64,000 nt of DNA, from contig NZ_JBJGXI010000022.1 in the NCBI RefSeq assembly GCF_045635475.1, positions 1 through 64,000 on the forward strand, written 5' to 3'. The notes under the pieces were generated by a model. The model saw only the letters and a list, made by a program, of their open reading frames with translations, did no database searches and was not told the DNA's origin. How positions within the stretch are numbered: position 1 is the first letter of the stretch; each line of letters begins with the position of its first letter. A program made the translations under genes and the position numbers. This DNA is from JBJGXI01 sp045635475. Lineage in GTDB: Bacteria > Bacillota > Bacilli > Bacillales > Amphibacillaceae. Shown here one piece after another: positions 52,598 through 59,549 of the stretch.

Positions 52598-52838
52598 ATG
52601 GTATACCATTGGATCAAAATTTTTATAGGTTTGCCTGAAATATCTCGAAATGAATTTGATGTTTCTGAAACAAAATAATCCACCTCGTCGCTATGAGATG
52701 TTAAGAAAATGGGTTTTAAATTTTTACTACGATGACCAAGGAGATTCAGACTCTCCTTTACGGCAAGCGGAAATTAAGACAACGGTTATGGCATCAAAAT
52801 TTATCATATCAATAAAAAAATGGGACCAAAAAATATGA
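52598..52838 (+). pseudogene. Possible frameshifted small gene
   Basis: ATG 52598 with GGAGG at 52583-52587 opens a frame that ends after 26 codons. Losing one A from the AAAA run at 52672-52675 would join it to the open frame that continues to 52838 (NPPRRYEMLRKWVLNFYYDDQG ...), giving about 80 residues. The product is not recognised. Either a decayed gene, a sequencing indel or a coincidence. Confidence 0.4.
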
Positions 52839-52850
52839 TGCTACGTCTAA
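52821..52850 (+). promoter_or_regulatory. Candidate autoregulatory ECF promoter 2
   Basis: TGGGAC at 52821-52826, 17-nt spacer, CGTCTAA at 52844-52850, 18 bp before the second sigma gene. Same blocks as at 50052-50080. The first block overlaps the end of the possible pseudogene. Confidence 0.5.
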
Positions 52851-52868
52851 TAAGTAAAGGTGGGTGAT

Positions 52869-53393
52869 ATGGTGAGTGAGTTCGGTAAGATACCGGAAAC
52901 GAATTTATTTGAGTCAATATTGCAAAAATATGGAGAAGATGTAAAACGTCTTATTTTCCTTTACGTTAAAAATATTACAGTAACGGATGATTTGTGGCAG
53001 GAAGTATTTATAAAAATATATAATAACTTGGAACGATATGAAAACAAATCATCTATTAAAACTTGGATTTATCAGATTGCAATCAATCAGTGTCGTGACT
53101 ATTTTAGAAGCTGGCATCGTACAAAAGTGGTCCTAGGGGATTTCGTTGACAGACAAAGTACCTCAAGTGTAGAGGAGATCGTGGTCAAAGGTGATGAATC
53201 GATTTTTATTGCTAAAAAAGTATTATCATTGTCCATCAAGTATCGTGAAGTTATCATACTATTTTATTATAAAGAGTTAAAGGTTAAGGAAGTTAGCAGT
53301 ATCTTAAATTTAAATGAATCAACTGTAAAAACTAGAATTTCTAGGGGAAGGGATCTGTTACGGAAAAAGTTAGGAGGTGTTGATCTTGAATAA
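52869..53393 (+). CDS. ECF RNA polymerase sigma factor, copy 2
   Basis: 174 residues of ECF type with region 2 (KYGEDVKRLIFLYVKNITVTDDLWQEVFIKIY ... IKTWIYQIAINQCRDYFR) and region 4 (LSIKYREVIILFYYKELKVKEVSSILNLNESTVKTRISRGRDLLRKKLGG). Diverged paralogue of the sigma factor 2.7 kb upstream. AAAGGTG at 52856-52862 favours ATG 52869 over GTG 52860. The stop overlaps the next gene by 8 nt. Confidence 0.9.
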   Translation: MVSEFGKIPETNLFESILQKYGEDVKRLIFLYVKNITVTDDLWQEVFIKIYNNLERYENKSSIKTWIYQIAINQCRDYFRSWHRTKVVLGDFVDRQSTSSVEEIVVKGDESIFIAKKVLSLSIKYREVIILFYYKELKVKEVSSILNLNESTVKTRISRGRDLLRKKLGGVDLE

Positions 53394-54063
53394 CAAAATT
53401 AAGAAAAGCTTGGATGATTATATTGGATCCGATAATTTATTTTCGAACAAAGATAAAGAAGAACTGTATTCAAGGTTAACGACAAAGCAACAAAAGCAGT
53501 TTTATACTCATAAATCTTATAATCTTAAAAACGTTTTACTCAGTTTAGTATTAGTTTCTATTTTATTTTTAATCGGATATATGACTGTAACTGAAATACA
53601 GAAGGATAGGATAAATAGCTCCGGTGAACCTAATAGTATCATAGATGAGAACGACACCACTAACATACCTGTTGGAGATTTTACAGTTTATGAAGACGTG
53701 TTAACAGCAGAAGATATAGAAGTAGATATCGACGGAGATGGTCAAAATGAGCGGATTATTTTAAATATTTCTCCAGCACCAGTACCAGATCCAGATAATG
53801 AAGGTCAGTACCTTTGGGACAGCAGCCAGGTATGGCAGTTACTGGTGCAAGATGAAGGGGAATATTATACTTTATTCGATGACCACGTACATGGGTTGGC
53901 TGAAATGTATGTGGTAAATGAAGAGAATAATCAAAATGCTATTGTATTTCAGCAAAAAGGTACAAATATGAACTTGTCTGTATTCAGATATAAGGATGGT
54001 TACTTTGAAAAATCAGTAGTATACAATTCAGGAATGATTCTTCATCGCTCTGCGATTAAATAG
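53386..54063 (+). CDS. Membrane-bound anti-sigma-like protein, copy 2
   Basis: 225 residues. N-terminus NNKIKKSLDDYIGSDNLFSNKDKEELYSRL parallels copy 1 (KK..DxYIGxxxL...DKE). One helix (NVLLSLVLVSILFLIGYMTV), then an acidic extracytoplasmic domain with DVDIDGDGQNERIILN, a DxDxDG calcium-loop-like motif of VCBS/FG-GAP type, unlike the DUF4367-like domain of copy 1. Thus the sensor part differs while the sigma-binding part is shared. TTG 53386 follows GGAGGTG. Role inferred from position and layout. Confidence 0.8.
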   Translation: MNNKIKKSLDDYIGSDNLFSNKDKEELYSRLTTKQQKQFYTHKSYNLKNVLLSLVLVSILFLIGYMTVTEIQKDRINSSGEPNSIIDENDTTNIPVGDFTVYEDVLTAEDIEVDIDGDGQNERIILNISPAPVPDPDNEGQYLWDSSQVWQLLVQDEGEYYTLFDDHVHGLAEMYVVNEENNQNAIVFQQKGTNMNLSVFRYKDGYFEKSVVYNSGMILHRSAIK

Positions 54064-54167
54064 AATTAAAAAATAAGGCTGTTTTCGTCTGTATTGTTCC
54101 TTGGATACAAGCAAAATTCTGATTTGTTAAAATATATTATAGAAAATCGAGAAGCGAGGTGTAAGGT

Positions 54168-54437
54168 ATGATCAAAAACTTTAGCTTTTGGTCTATATGT
54201 CTAGTAATCATAGGTTTGTTCTTAGCGATTGAACCATTTTCATCTCTTAATTTACCGTTAATCACAAATTGGTATGGCGTTTTCGTAGGAGCAATCCTAT
54301 ATTTAATTGGATTTGTTTTATCACTTTTTGCTATTGTCAGACAAGAAAAAGGGGTAACAAAGTATATTTCACTTATTTCTATGTTCTTTGCATTATATTG
54401 TGTTGTTACTTTGTTAATCAATATAGGTAGAATTTAA
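54168..54437 (+). CDS. Small three-helix membrane protein
   Basis: 89 residues with three hydrophobic helices (FWSICLVIIGLFLAI, YGVFVGAILYLIGFVLSLFAIV, ISLISMFFALYCVVTLLI). Not recognised. GCGAGGTGTAAGGT precedes the ATG. A terminator follows, so it may be a single-gene unit. Confidence 0.7.
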   Translation: MIKNFSFWSICLVIIGLFLAIEPFSSLNLPLITNWYGVFVGAILYLIGFVLSLFAIVRQEKGVTKYISLISMFFALYCVVTLLINIGRI

Positions 54438-54440
54438 AGA

Positions 54441-54463
54441 GACTGCTTGTAGCGGTCTTTTTA
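54441..54463 (+). terminator. Terminator after the three-helix protein
   Basis: GACTGCT / AGCGGTC (one G.T pair) around TGT, followed by TTTTT. Confidence 0.75.
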
Positions 54464-54545
54464 TAATTTTATCTATGGCAATTTAATCAATTAATCCGAA
54501 ACGTTTTGCATTAAGGTTTCGTACAGTAATTAAGGAGGGATTAGA

Positions 54546-54740
54546 TTGCGAAGAGAAAAAGAGAATCCCGAAAGAACCAGAGAGCGAATCCATCAAGAAG
54601 AGTTAAAAAGAAATCCTGCTGGAAACATTCACGGTGGTGGACTACCTGATTTAGTTGGTGGTTTAAGTTGGAAAGGTACAGGAATGCTTATTCTGATAAT
54701 GATATTAGGATTTATAATATATGCCGTATTCTTTCGATAA
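54546..54740 (+). CDS. DUF6366-like small membrane protein
   Basis: 64 residues: a charged N-terminus (REKENPERTRERIHQEELKRNPAGNIHGGG), a GLPDLVGGLSWKGTG linker and a C-terminal helix MLILIMILGFIIYAVFF. The pattern matches the small proteins now grouped as DUF6366 in Bacillaceae, function unknown. Start TTG 54546 after AAGGAGGGA. Confidence 0.7.
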   Translation: MRREKENPERTRERIHQEELKRNPAGNIHGGGLPDLVGGLSWKGTGMLILIMILGFIIYAVFFR

Positions 54741-54880
54741 AGAATGCTATTAAACTCCTTAATTGCACAATTACCTATCTATTCTAAAGCTGTCTTATAA
54801 AAGAATCTTTTAACAAGACTTATATAAATTTTAAAAATAAATTCAAAATGATTATTTGTACTTTTAGGAGGGGTACTATT

Positions 54881-55285
54881 CTGAAAAAAGTATTCAGTGT
54901 TTTAGCAGTGATTTTGGGAATGACAATTTTACTTTATTTGATGGTTGGCAATTACCACGACATTCAACTAGCATCACAAAGAGCATCAGGGGATATCATC
55001 AATCTACTAACGACAATGTCTTTGTGGGCATTCCTATTTGGTGTATTGATGGAATGGAACGGTTTAAGAAAGCTTGTCAGAGGAAAGTTTACATTGAATT
55101 GGCAACTTCTTATTCCAACAGTGATATTGTCTGTTCTTATGTTTATTCCAACTATCTATTGGTATTTGTGGTATGGGGGGACAGATAATGTATATCCTGA
55201 TATTTTCGCACTGCCTGAAACACATATGGTTTTATCGGTGTTAGCAGGAACGATGTTGGTTCGTTCTTTTGTAGATAATAAGTAA
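54881..55285 (+). CDS. Four-helix membrane protein, paralogue 2 (probable CTG start)
   Basis: 134 residues, four helices, ending SVLAGTMLVRSFVDNK. It resembles the protein at 37394-37795 in helix spacing and in the final VLAGxxLVRS. AGGAGGGG at 54866-54873 sits 7 nt before CTG 54881 (CTG-AAA-AAA), which gives the natural N-terminus KKVFSVLAVILG. ATG 54848 in the same frame has no ribosome binding site and would translate through the Shine-Dalgarno. CTG initiation is therefore likely but unproven. Confidence 0.7.
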   Translation: MKKVFSVLAVILGMTILLYLMVGNYHDIQLASQRASGDIINLLTTMSLWAFLFGVLMEWNGLRKLVRGKFTLNWQLLIPTVILSVLMFIPTIYWYLWYGGTDNVYPDIFALPETHMVLSVLAGTMLVRSFVDNK

Positions 55286-55396
55286 ATTTTTATGCACTTA
55301 TTTGGCTATTTTCACAACCGACAAGTAAGCAACCATTTATGGAAAAACACTCTAAAAACCGTAGCATCTAGATTCTAAAATGAAAGGGAGGATAAA

Positions 55397-55849
55397 ATGG
55401 GGGAAACCCAATGGGATATACAAGAAGTGAAACGTTTAAAAAAGAAGCAAGTAATTCAATACAATCTCGCAATGCTATTAGTATTTGTGCTGTTTGGTTA
55501 TTTTGTTGAGATTGGAAAAGTTTCCATGATTTTCGTAATGTTTTGCGTGCTTTGCTGGATAATTGCAGTTACCTCGTTATACACGCTAAATACAGGAAAG
55601 CCGGTCGGTACAAAGACAAATAAGCGGTTGCAGGAATTTGACAGAGACCGTTTGGGAGAGAAACGTTGGAAGCGTAGAACAATGATAGGTGCTGTCCTTA
55701 TTAGTGTAGTGAGTGTTGCTTTAACAGTGTTTTTGTTTTATACAAATTTTGAGAATTCAAGGATGGAATTCCCTCGCGATGCCTTCCCACTTATCGGTGT
55801 GTGGGTAGGATATAATTTAGGTGAGCTGGTTAGAATCAGTAATTTGTAA
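55397..55849 (+). CDS. Hypothetical membrane protein
   Basis: 150 residues: charged N-terminus (QEVKRLKKKQ), two adjacent helices (YNLAMLLVFVLFGYFV, SMIFVMFCVLCWIIAVTSLY), a basic loop of about 35 residues (KTNKRLQEFDRDRLGEKRWKRR), a third helix (MIGAVLISVVSVALTVFLF) and a weak fourth. Not recognised. AAAGGGAGGATAAA before ATG 55397. Confidence 0.7.
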   Translation: MGETQWDIQEVKRLKKKQVIQYNLAMLLVFVLFGYFVEIGKVSMIFVMFCVLCWIIAVTSLYTLNTGKPVGTKTNKRLQEFDRDRLGEKRWKRRTMIGAVLISVVSVALTVFLFYTNFENSRMEFPRDAFPLIGVWVGYNLGELVRISNL

Positions 55850-55959
55850 TTAAATATCGGAAAATTCACTCTTCTGTTATGCTAAACACAACCCCATTAA
55901 TTGTTCAAACTAGTGAGGTGATTGATCATTGAAATCGTGTTTGGAAGGAGGGGACACTA

Positions 55960-56316
55960 CTGAAAAAGATCAGGAACGTTCTAGTTATTAGTTTGATAGT
56001 GTTTGTATTTGTATCTGTAATTTCAATTATTTTTACTTCCAGTTTAAACAGACATGTCATTGGTGTAGCTGGAATTATTGTAGGTTTTATTTTAATCTTG
56101 CCAGCTATAAAAATTCACCGTTTGATATTCTTTGCAAGTCGAGCTAACCATGCAGATGTGATTTTCCCAGATGAACACTTACAACAAAAAATGTACAAAG
56201 AATATGAAAAGAAAGAAAACGAAAATACAAATTCAGAATCAAAATTGGTGATCGATTCACTAGGTTACTCAGGGCTTTTAATTATGATTGTTTGTATTTT
56301 TATCGTTCCTTTGTGA
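55960..56316 (+). CDS. Hypothetical membrane protein (probable CTG start)
   Basis: 118 residues with two helices at the N-terminus (VLVISLIVFVFVSVISIIFT, VIGVAGIIVGFILILPAI), a charged middle (HLQQKMYKEYEKKENENTNSE) and a C-terminal helix (GLLIMIVCIFIVPL). AAGGAGGGG at 55945-55953 is 6 nt before CTG 55960 (CTG-AAA-AAG). A GTG at 55993 or TTG at 55990 would start inside the first helix without a ribosome binding site. Not recognised. Confidence 0.65.
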   Translation: MKKIRNVLVISLIVFVFVSVISIIFTSSLNRHVIGVAGIIVGFILILPAIKIHRLIFFASRANHADVIFPDEHLQQKMYKEYEKKENENTNSESKLVIDSLGYSGLLIMIVCIFIVPL

Positions 56317-56380
56317 TGTATAAAAGAGTAGTTGAATTTAATAAACACATCAAATATCTATTATGAAGGAGATAAGAGAA

Positions 56381-56542
56381 TTGACAATCAGGTATATTTC
56401 TTGGAGAGTAATGCTTACGACAATGCTCTTGGCGGGAGTTTTATTAACAACTGTTTTTGATAAGAGTATTTATGGAAGTATTTTGCTCGTGTGCGCTTTA
56501 AATATCCTTTTCATAGTTCATCATTTTGAAAATACAGAATAA
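56381..56542 (+). CDS. Small two-helix membrane peptide
   Basis: 53 residues (VMLTTMLLAGVLLTTVF and ILLVCALNILFIVHHF helices). TTG 56381 has AAGGAGATAAG upstream. Not recognised, but composition and ribosome binding site support a real gene that closes the accessory run. Confidence 0.6.
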   Translation: MTIRYISWRVMLTTMLLAGVLLTTVFDKSIYGSILLVCALNILFIVHHFENTE

Positions 56543-57120
56543 AAGCAGATGATCTTTATGAGTAAATCTTTTCTAATAGATTTTTTCGTTAAATTATTTA
56601 AAATCCCGCAGTTTAATCTAATTCTTTAATAAATGCTGCCTCGAAATGCTAACTTCTGGGAGTATGCACCCTTGCTATAGAAAACACCAACACCATGCAG
56701 AGAGAGAGCAGGTGGCAATGCGCAACTTAAGATTTTAAGCGGCCACACGGGACCTTATTTCACTTAATTTGACATTTATGTTGGTTTGGCGGCCACCAGA
56801 GACCTTATTTATTAAGTGCAACATACACCAACATCAATTTTACTCAAATAAGCGCACTGGTGTCCGCACAATTTTAATTATGCCTTTTTTGTCACAGATA
56901 AGCGCCGGGGTGTCCGTCAACGAAAACGAACTCACGGAATTCACCCTTCATGAAGTTATGCCGCACTGCGCTCCTCGGCCCAACCTTAGCATAATTCACG
57001 GTCATATATTAGCTCTCACTCCACTACTAATTTCACTAAAATCCCTTTGTGTATGACCCTCTTATTAGGCTATATTAAGTGTAGTATGCGATAATTAACT
57101 TATCAGTTTAAAAAGTATCT
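56543..57120. other. Noncoding region with repeats, upstream of ldh
   Basis: No gene. It is dominated by the inverted repeat set at 56739-56916. One open frame (56769-57056) runs through the repeats and has no ribosome binding site. A promoter for ldh could not be fixed; no clear Rex site was seen. Confidence 0.6.
56739..56916. repeat. Four-copy inverted repeat set
   Basis: Two direct copies of a 22-bp motif (GCGGCCACACGGGACCTTATTT at 56739 without its last bases counted, and GGCGGCCACCAGAGACCTTA at 56788) and two copies in the opposite sense (AAATAAGCGCACTGGTGTCC at 56846 and AGATAAGCGCCGGGGTGTCC at 56896). Between them CACTTAAT and ATTAAGTG, and ATGTTGGT and ACCAACAT, are also inverted, so the whole forms a large imperfect palindrome. 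Confidence 0.75.
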
Positions 57121-57135
57121 TGGAGGTTGGTTTAT

Positions 57136-58086
57136 TTGCCAATTGGTATTTCTAAGTCTAGAAAAGTAGTCGTTGTTGGTACTGGATTTGTTGGCTCAAG
57201 CTATGCGTATTCATTAGTGAATCAAGGGATTGCTAATGAATTAGTACTCGTTGATTTGAATAAGGAAAAGGCAGAAGGGGAGGCGCGCGATTTAAATCAC
57301 GGGATGCCGTTTGGTTTTCCGATGCGTATTCGTTCCGGTGGATATGAGGAATGTAGTGATGCCGATTTAGTAGTAATAACTGCTGGTGCGAACCAAGCTC
57401 CAGGGGAGACGCGTTTAGATTTGGTTAGTAAAAATGCGAAGATCTTCAAAACGATTGTAACGAGTATTATGGAAACTGGCTTTCAAGGAATATTCGTCGT
57501 GGCTACGAATCCAGTCGACATTCTAAGTCATGTTACGTTAAGCGTGTCTGGTTTGCCAAAAGAACGTGTAATTGGATCTGGGACAATCTTAGATACTGCG
57601 CGTTTCCGTTATTTATTAAGTGAACATTTTCAAGTCGATTCTCGTAATGTACATGCTTATATTATTGGTGAACACGGTGATTCCGAATTGGCTGTTTGGA
57701 GTCATGTGCAAATCGGTGGTGTGCCATTAAAACGTTATGCTAAATTAGACAACGTTGAAGAAAATAAGGATATGCAATTGATCTTTGAAAATGTACGTGA
57801 TGCTGCCTATCATATTATTGAGCGTAAAGGTGCCACCTATTATGGAATTGGTATGGGACTAGCGAGATTAACGAAGGCAATTCTAGATAATGAAAACTCC
57901 ATTATTACCGTGTCGACATTGCTAGAAGGGGAATACGGATTAGATAACGTGTTTTTAGGTGTACCTGCTGTCGTCAATCAGTATGGTGTGCGTGAGATTT
58001 TAGAATTGGAACTTAATCCACAAGAACAAGCTAAACTAGAAAAATCAGGAAAAATCCTTAAAGAACTTACAGAAAAAGTACTATAA
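57136..58086 (+). CDS. ldh: L-lactate dehydrogenase
   Basis: Reduces pyruvate to L-lactate with NADH, regenerating NAD for glycolysis. 316 residues: Rossmann motif VVVVGTGFVGSSYAYSLV, the loop GANQAPGETRLDL with substrate-binding Gln and Arg (Gln marks lactate over malate), VVATNPVDILSH, and the active-site IIGEHGDSE with His. TTG 57136 is chosen because GGAGG at 57122-57126 is 9 nt away; TTG 57127 abuts it. Upstream of the glycolytic operon, which fits its role. Confidence 0.95.
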   Translation: MPIGISKSRKVVVVGTGFVGSSYAYSLVNQGIANELVLVDLNKEKAEGEARDLNHGMPFGFPMRIRSGGYEECSDADLVVITAGANQAPGETRLDLVSKNAKIFKTIVTSIMETGFQGIFVVATNPVDILSHVTLSVSGLPKERVIGSGTILDTARFRYLLSEHFQVDSRNVHAYIIGEHGDSELAVWSHVQIGGVPLKRYAKLDNVEENKDMQLIFENVRDAAYHIIERKGATYYGIGMGLARLTKAILDNENSIITVSTLLEGEYGLDNVFLGVPAVVNQYGVREILELELNPQEQAKLEKSGKILKELTEKVL

Positions 58087-58108
58087 GATATAACCTTGGA
58101 GATGAACA

Positions 58109-58345
58109 ATCATAAAAACAATCAAGTTTTATACAAAAAAACAGTGCCCACTATGTGAGGAGGCCAAGGACCTCCTCCTCTCCTTGCAACCAGAATTCAC
58201 TTTTCAACTAGAAGAAATTGATATTTATGAGGATGATCAATTATTAGAAGCATATCAGTTAATGATCCCGGTGATTGAAGTGGATGAAAAGCAAGTAACC
58301 TATGGGAACATTGACTTAGCAGCGGTGATTGAAGCGTTAGCGTAA
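58109..58345 (+). CDS. Glutaredoxin-like protein without a standard start codon
   Basis: A 78-residue thioredoxin-fold protein: KTIKFYTKKQCPLCEEAKDLL with CxxC (CPLC), then EEIDIYEDDQLLEAYQLMIPVIEVD with the cis-Pro (IPV). This is the glutaredoxin-like gene commonly found near cggR in Bacilli. A TGA closes the frame at 58103-58105, and no ATG, GTG or TTG lies between it and the CxxC motif. GGAG at 58098-58101 is 7 nt before ATC 58109 and 10 nt before ATA 58112. ATG 58102 is in another frame and stops after 17 codons. So it either starts at ATC/ATA, is read by a frameshift, or carries an indel. Confidence 0.75.
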   Translation: MIKTIKFYTKKQCPLCEEAKDLLLSLQPEFTFQLEEIDIYEDDQLLEAYQLMIPVIEVDEKQVTYGNIDLAAVIEALA

Positions 58346-58362
58346 AAAGAAGTAGAAAATTG

Positions 58363-58391
58363 TTGTGGTAAAACACACCATCTGATACAAT
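58363..58391 (+). promoter_or_regulatory. Promoter of the cggR-gap operon
   Basis: TTGTGG at 58363-58368, 17-nt spacer, TACAAT at 58386-58391, followed about 35 bp later by the CggR operator. Confidence 0.75.
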
Positions 58392-58424
58392 AATAGTTGC
58401 AAGAGGAAATTTTTTTGCTGCTTG

Positions 58425-58460
58425 TGGGACATAATACGACTAGCAGGGACATATTCTACC
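58425..58460 (+). promoter_or_regulatory. CggR operator
   Basis: Two GGGAC blocks at 58426-58430 and 58446-58450, exactly 20 bp apart, in the pattern of the B. subtilis operator (CGGGAC-N6-TGTC-N4, repeated). It lies downstream of the promoter, so bound CggR would block elongation until fructose-1,6-bisphosphate relieves it. Confidence 0.85.
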
Positions 58461-58487
58461 CGGAACATAAATAGAAGGAGATAATTT

Positions 58488-59516
58488 ATGAGAGCACTCA
58501 TTGATCTTCAAAAAAAATTATTCCCTGATTTGCTCGATATCATGCAGCGAAGATATGTCATTTTGCATTATATTCAACTGATGGAGCCAATTGGTAGGCG
58601 AAGCTTAGCTGATCATATTGGTATGGCAGAAAGAATCGTTAGATCTGAAATTGAGTTTTTTAACAAGCATGATCTCGTTTATGTGACAACGAAAGGGATG
58701 CACCTTACACTATCAGGCAGGGAAGTATTAGAGCAGCTTGCTACATTCATGAAAGAAGTTAGCGGGTTTAGCGTTTTAGAATCGCATATTAAGGAAACAT
58801 TACAATTGAAGCAAGTAATTGTCGTTCCTGGTAATAGTGATGAGCAAGATTGGGTAAAACAAGAGTTAGGAAAAGCTTGCGTACACTATCTTAAATCTGT
58901 CGTTACTTCCAATCAAACGATTGCTGTTACAGGTGGAACAACGATGGCTGCTGTTGCTGACATGATGACACCGTTAGAAAAGGCAAAGGATTGTATGTTT
59001 GTGCCTGCTCGTGGAGGACTTGGCGAACGGGTAGAAAATCAAGCAAATACGATTTGCGCGAAGATGGCGAATAAAGCGAATGGGGAATATCGATTGTTGC
59101 ATGTTCCAGATCCATTAAGTGAGGAATCTTATCAATCGATTATTGGTGAGCCATCCGTAAAAGAGATATTAAACTTAATACGAGAATCCAATGTAGTCAT
59201 TCATGGAATTGGAAATGCGTTAACGATGGCTAAGCGTAGGAAAGCGTCAGAACAAGTGATTGATAAACTTGTATCTGAACAAGCAGTGAGCGAAGCATTT
59301 GGGTATTATTTTAATGACAGTGGTGAGGTAGTCCATAAAGTTCGCACTGTTGGAATGCAAATGGAGGACCTGCAATTTACAAACTGTGTTATTGCTGTCG
59401 CAGGCGGTAAGTCAAAAACAAAAGCGATCACGTCCTATTTTAATCAGGGTAGAAGTGATATTTTGATTACCGATGAAGCAGCAGCGAAAGAGTTAATAAG
59501 GGAATTTTCCCTTTAA
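58488..59516 (+). CDS. cggR: Central glycolytic genes regulator CggR
   Basis: SorC-family repressor of 342 residues. The N-terminal 85 residues hold the helix-turn-helix (LMEPIGRRSLADHIGMAERIVRSEIEFF); the rest is the sugar-phosphate-binding domain (VTGGTTMAAVADMMTP, VPARGGLGERVENQANTIC, VIHGIGNALTMAKRRK). It represses its own operon and is inactivated by fructose-1,6-bisphosphate. GAAGGAGATAATTT precedes ATG 58488. gap follows after 33 bp. Confidence 0.96.
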   Translation: MRALIDLQKKLFPDLLDIMQRRYVILHYIQLMEPIGRRSLADHIGMAERIVRSEIEFFNKHDLVYVTTKGMHLTLSGREVLEQLATFMKEVSGFSVLESHIKETLQLKQVIVVPGNSDEQDWVKQELGKACVHYLKSVVTSNQTIAVTGGTTMAAVADMMTPLEKAKDCMFVPARGGLGERVENQANTICAKMANKANGEYRLLHVPDPLSEESYQSIIGEPSVKEILNLIRESNVVIHGIGNALTMAKRRKASEQVIDKLVSEQAVSEAFGYYFNDSGEVVHKVRTVGMQMEDLQFTNCVIAVAGGKSKTKAITSYFNQGRSDILITDEAAAKELIREFSL

Positions 59517-59549
59517 TATATATATTTAATTATCCAAGGAGGAAAAATG

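Noticed and set aside
56769..57056. 95-codon open frame upstream of ldh
   Set aside because: It runs through the inverted repeat cluster and has no ribosome binding site.
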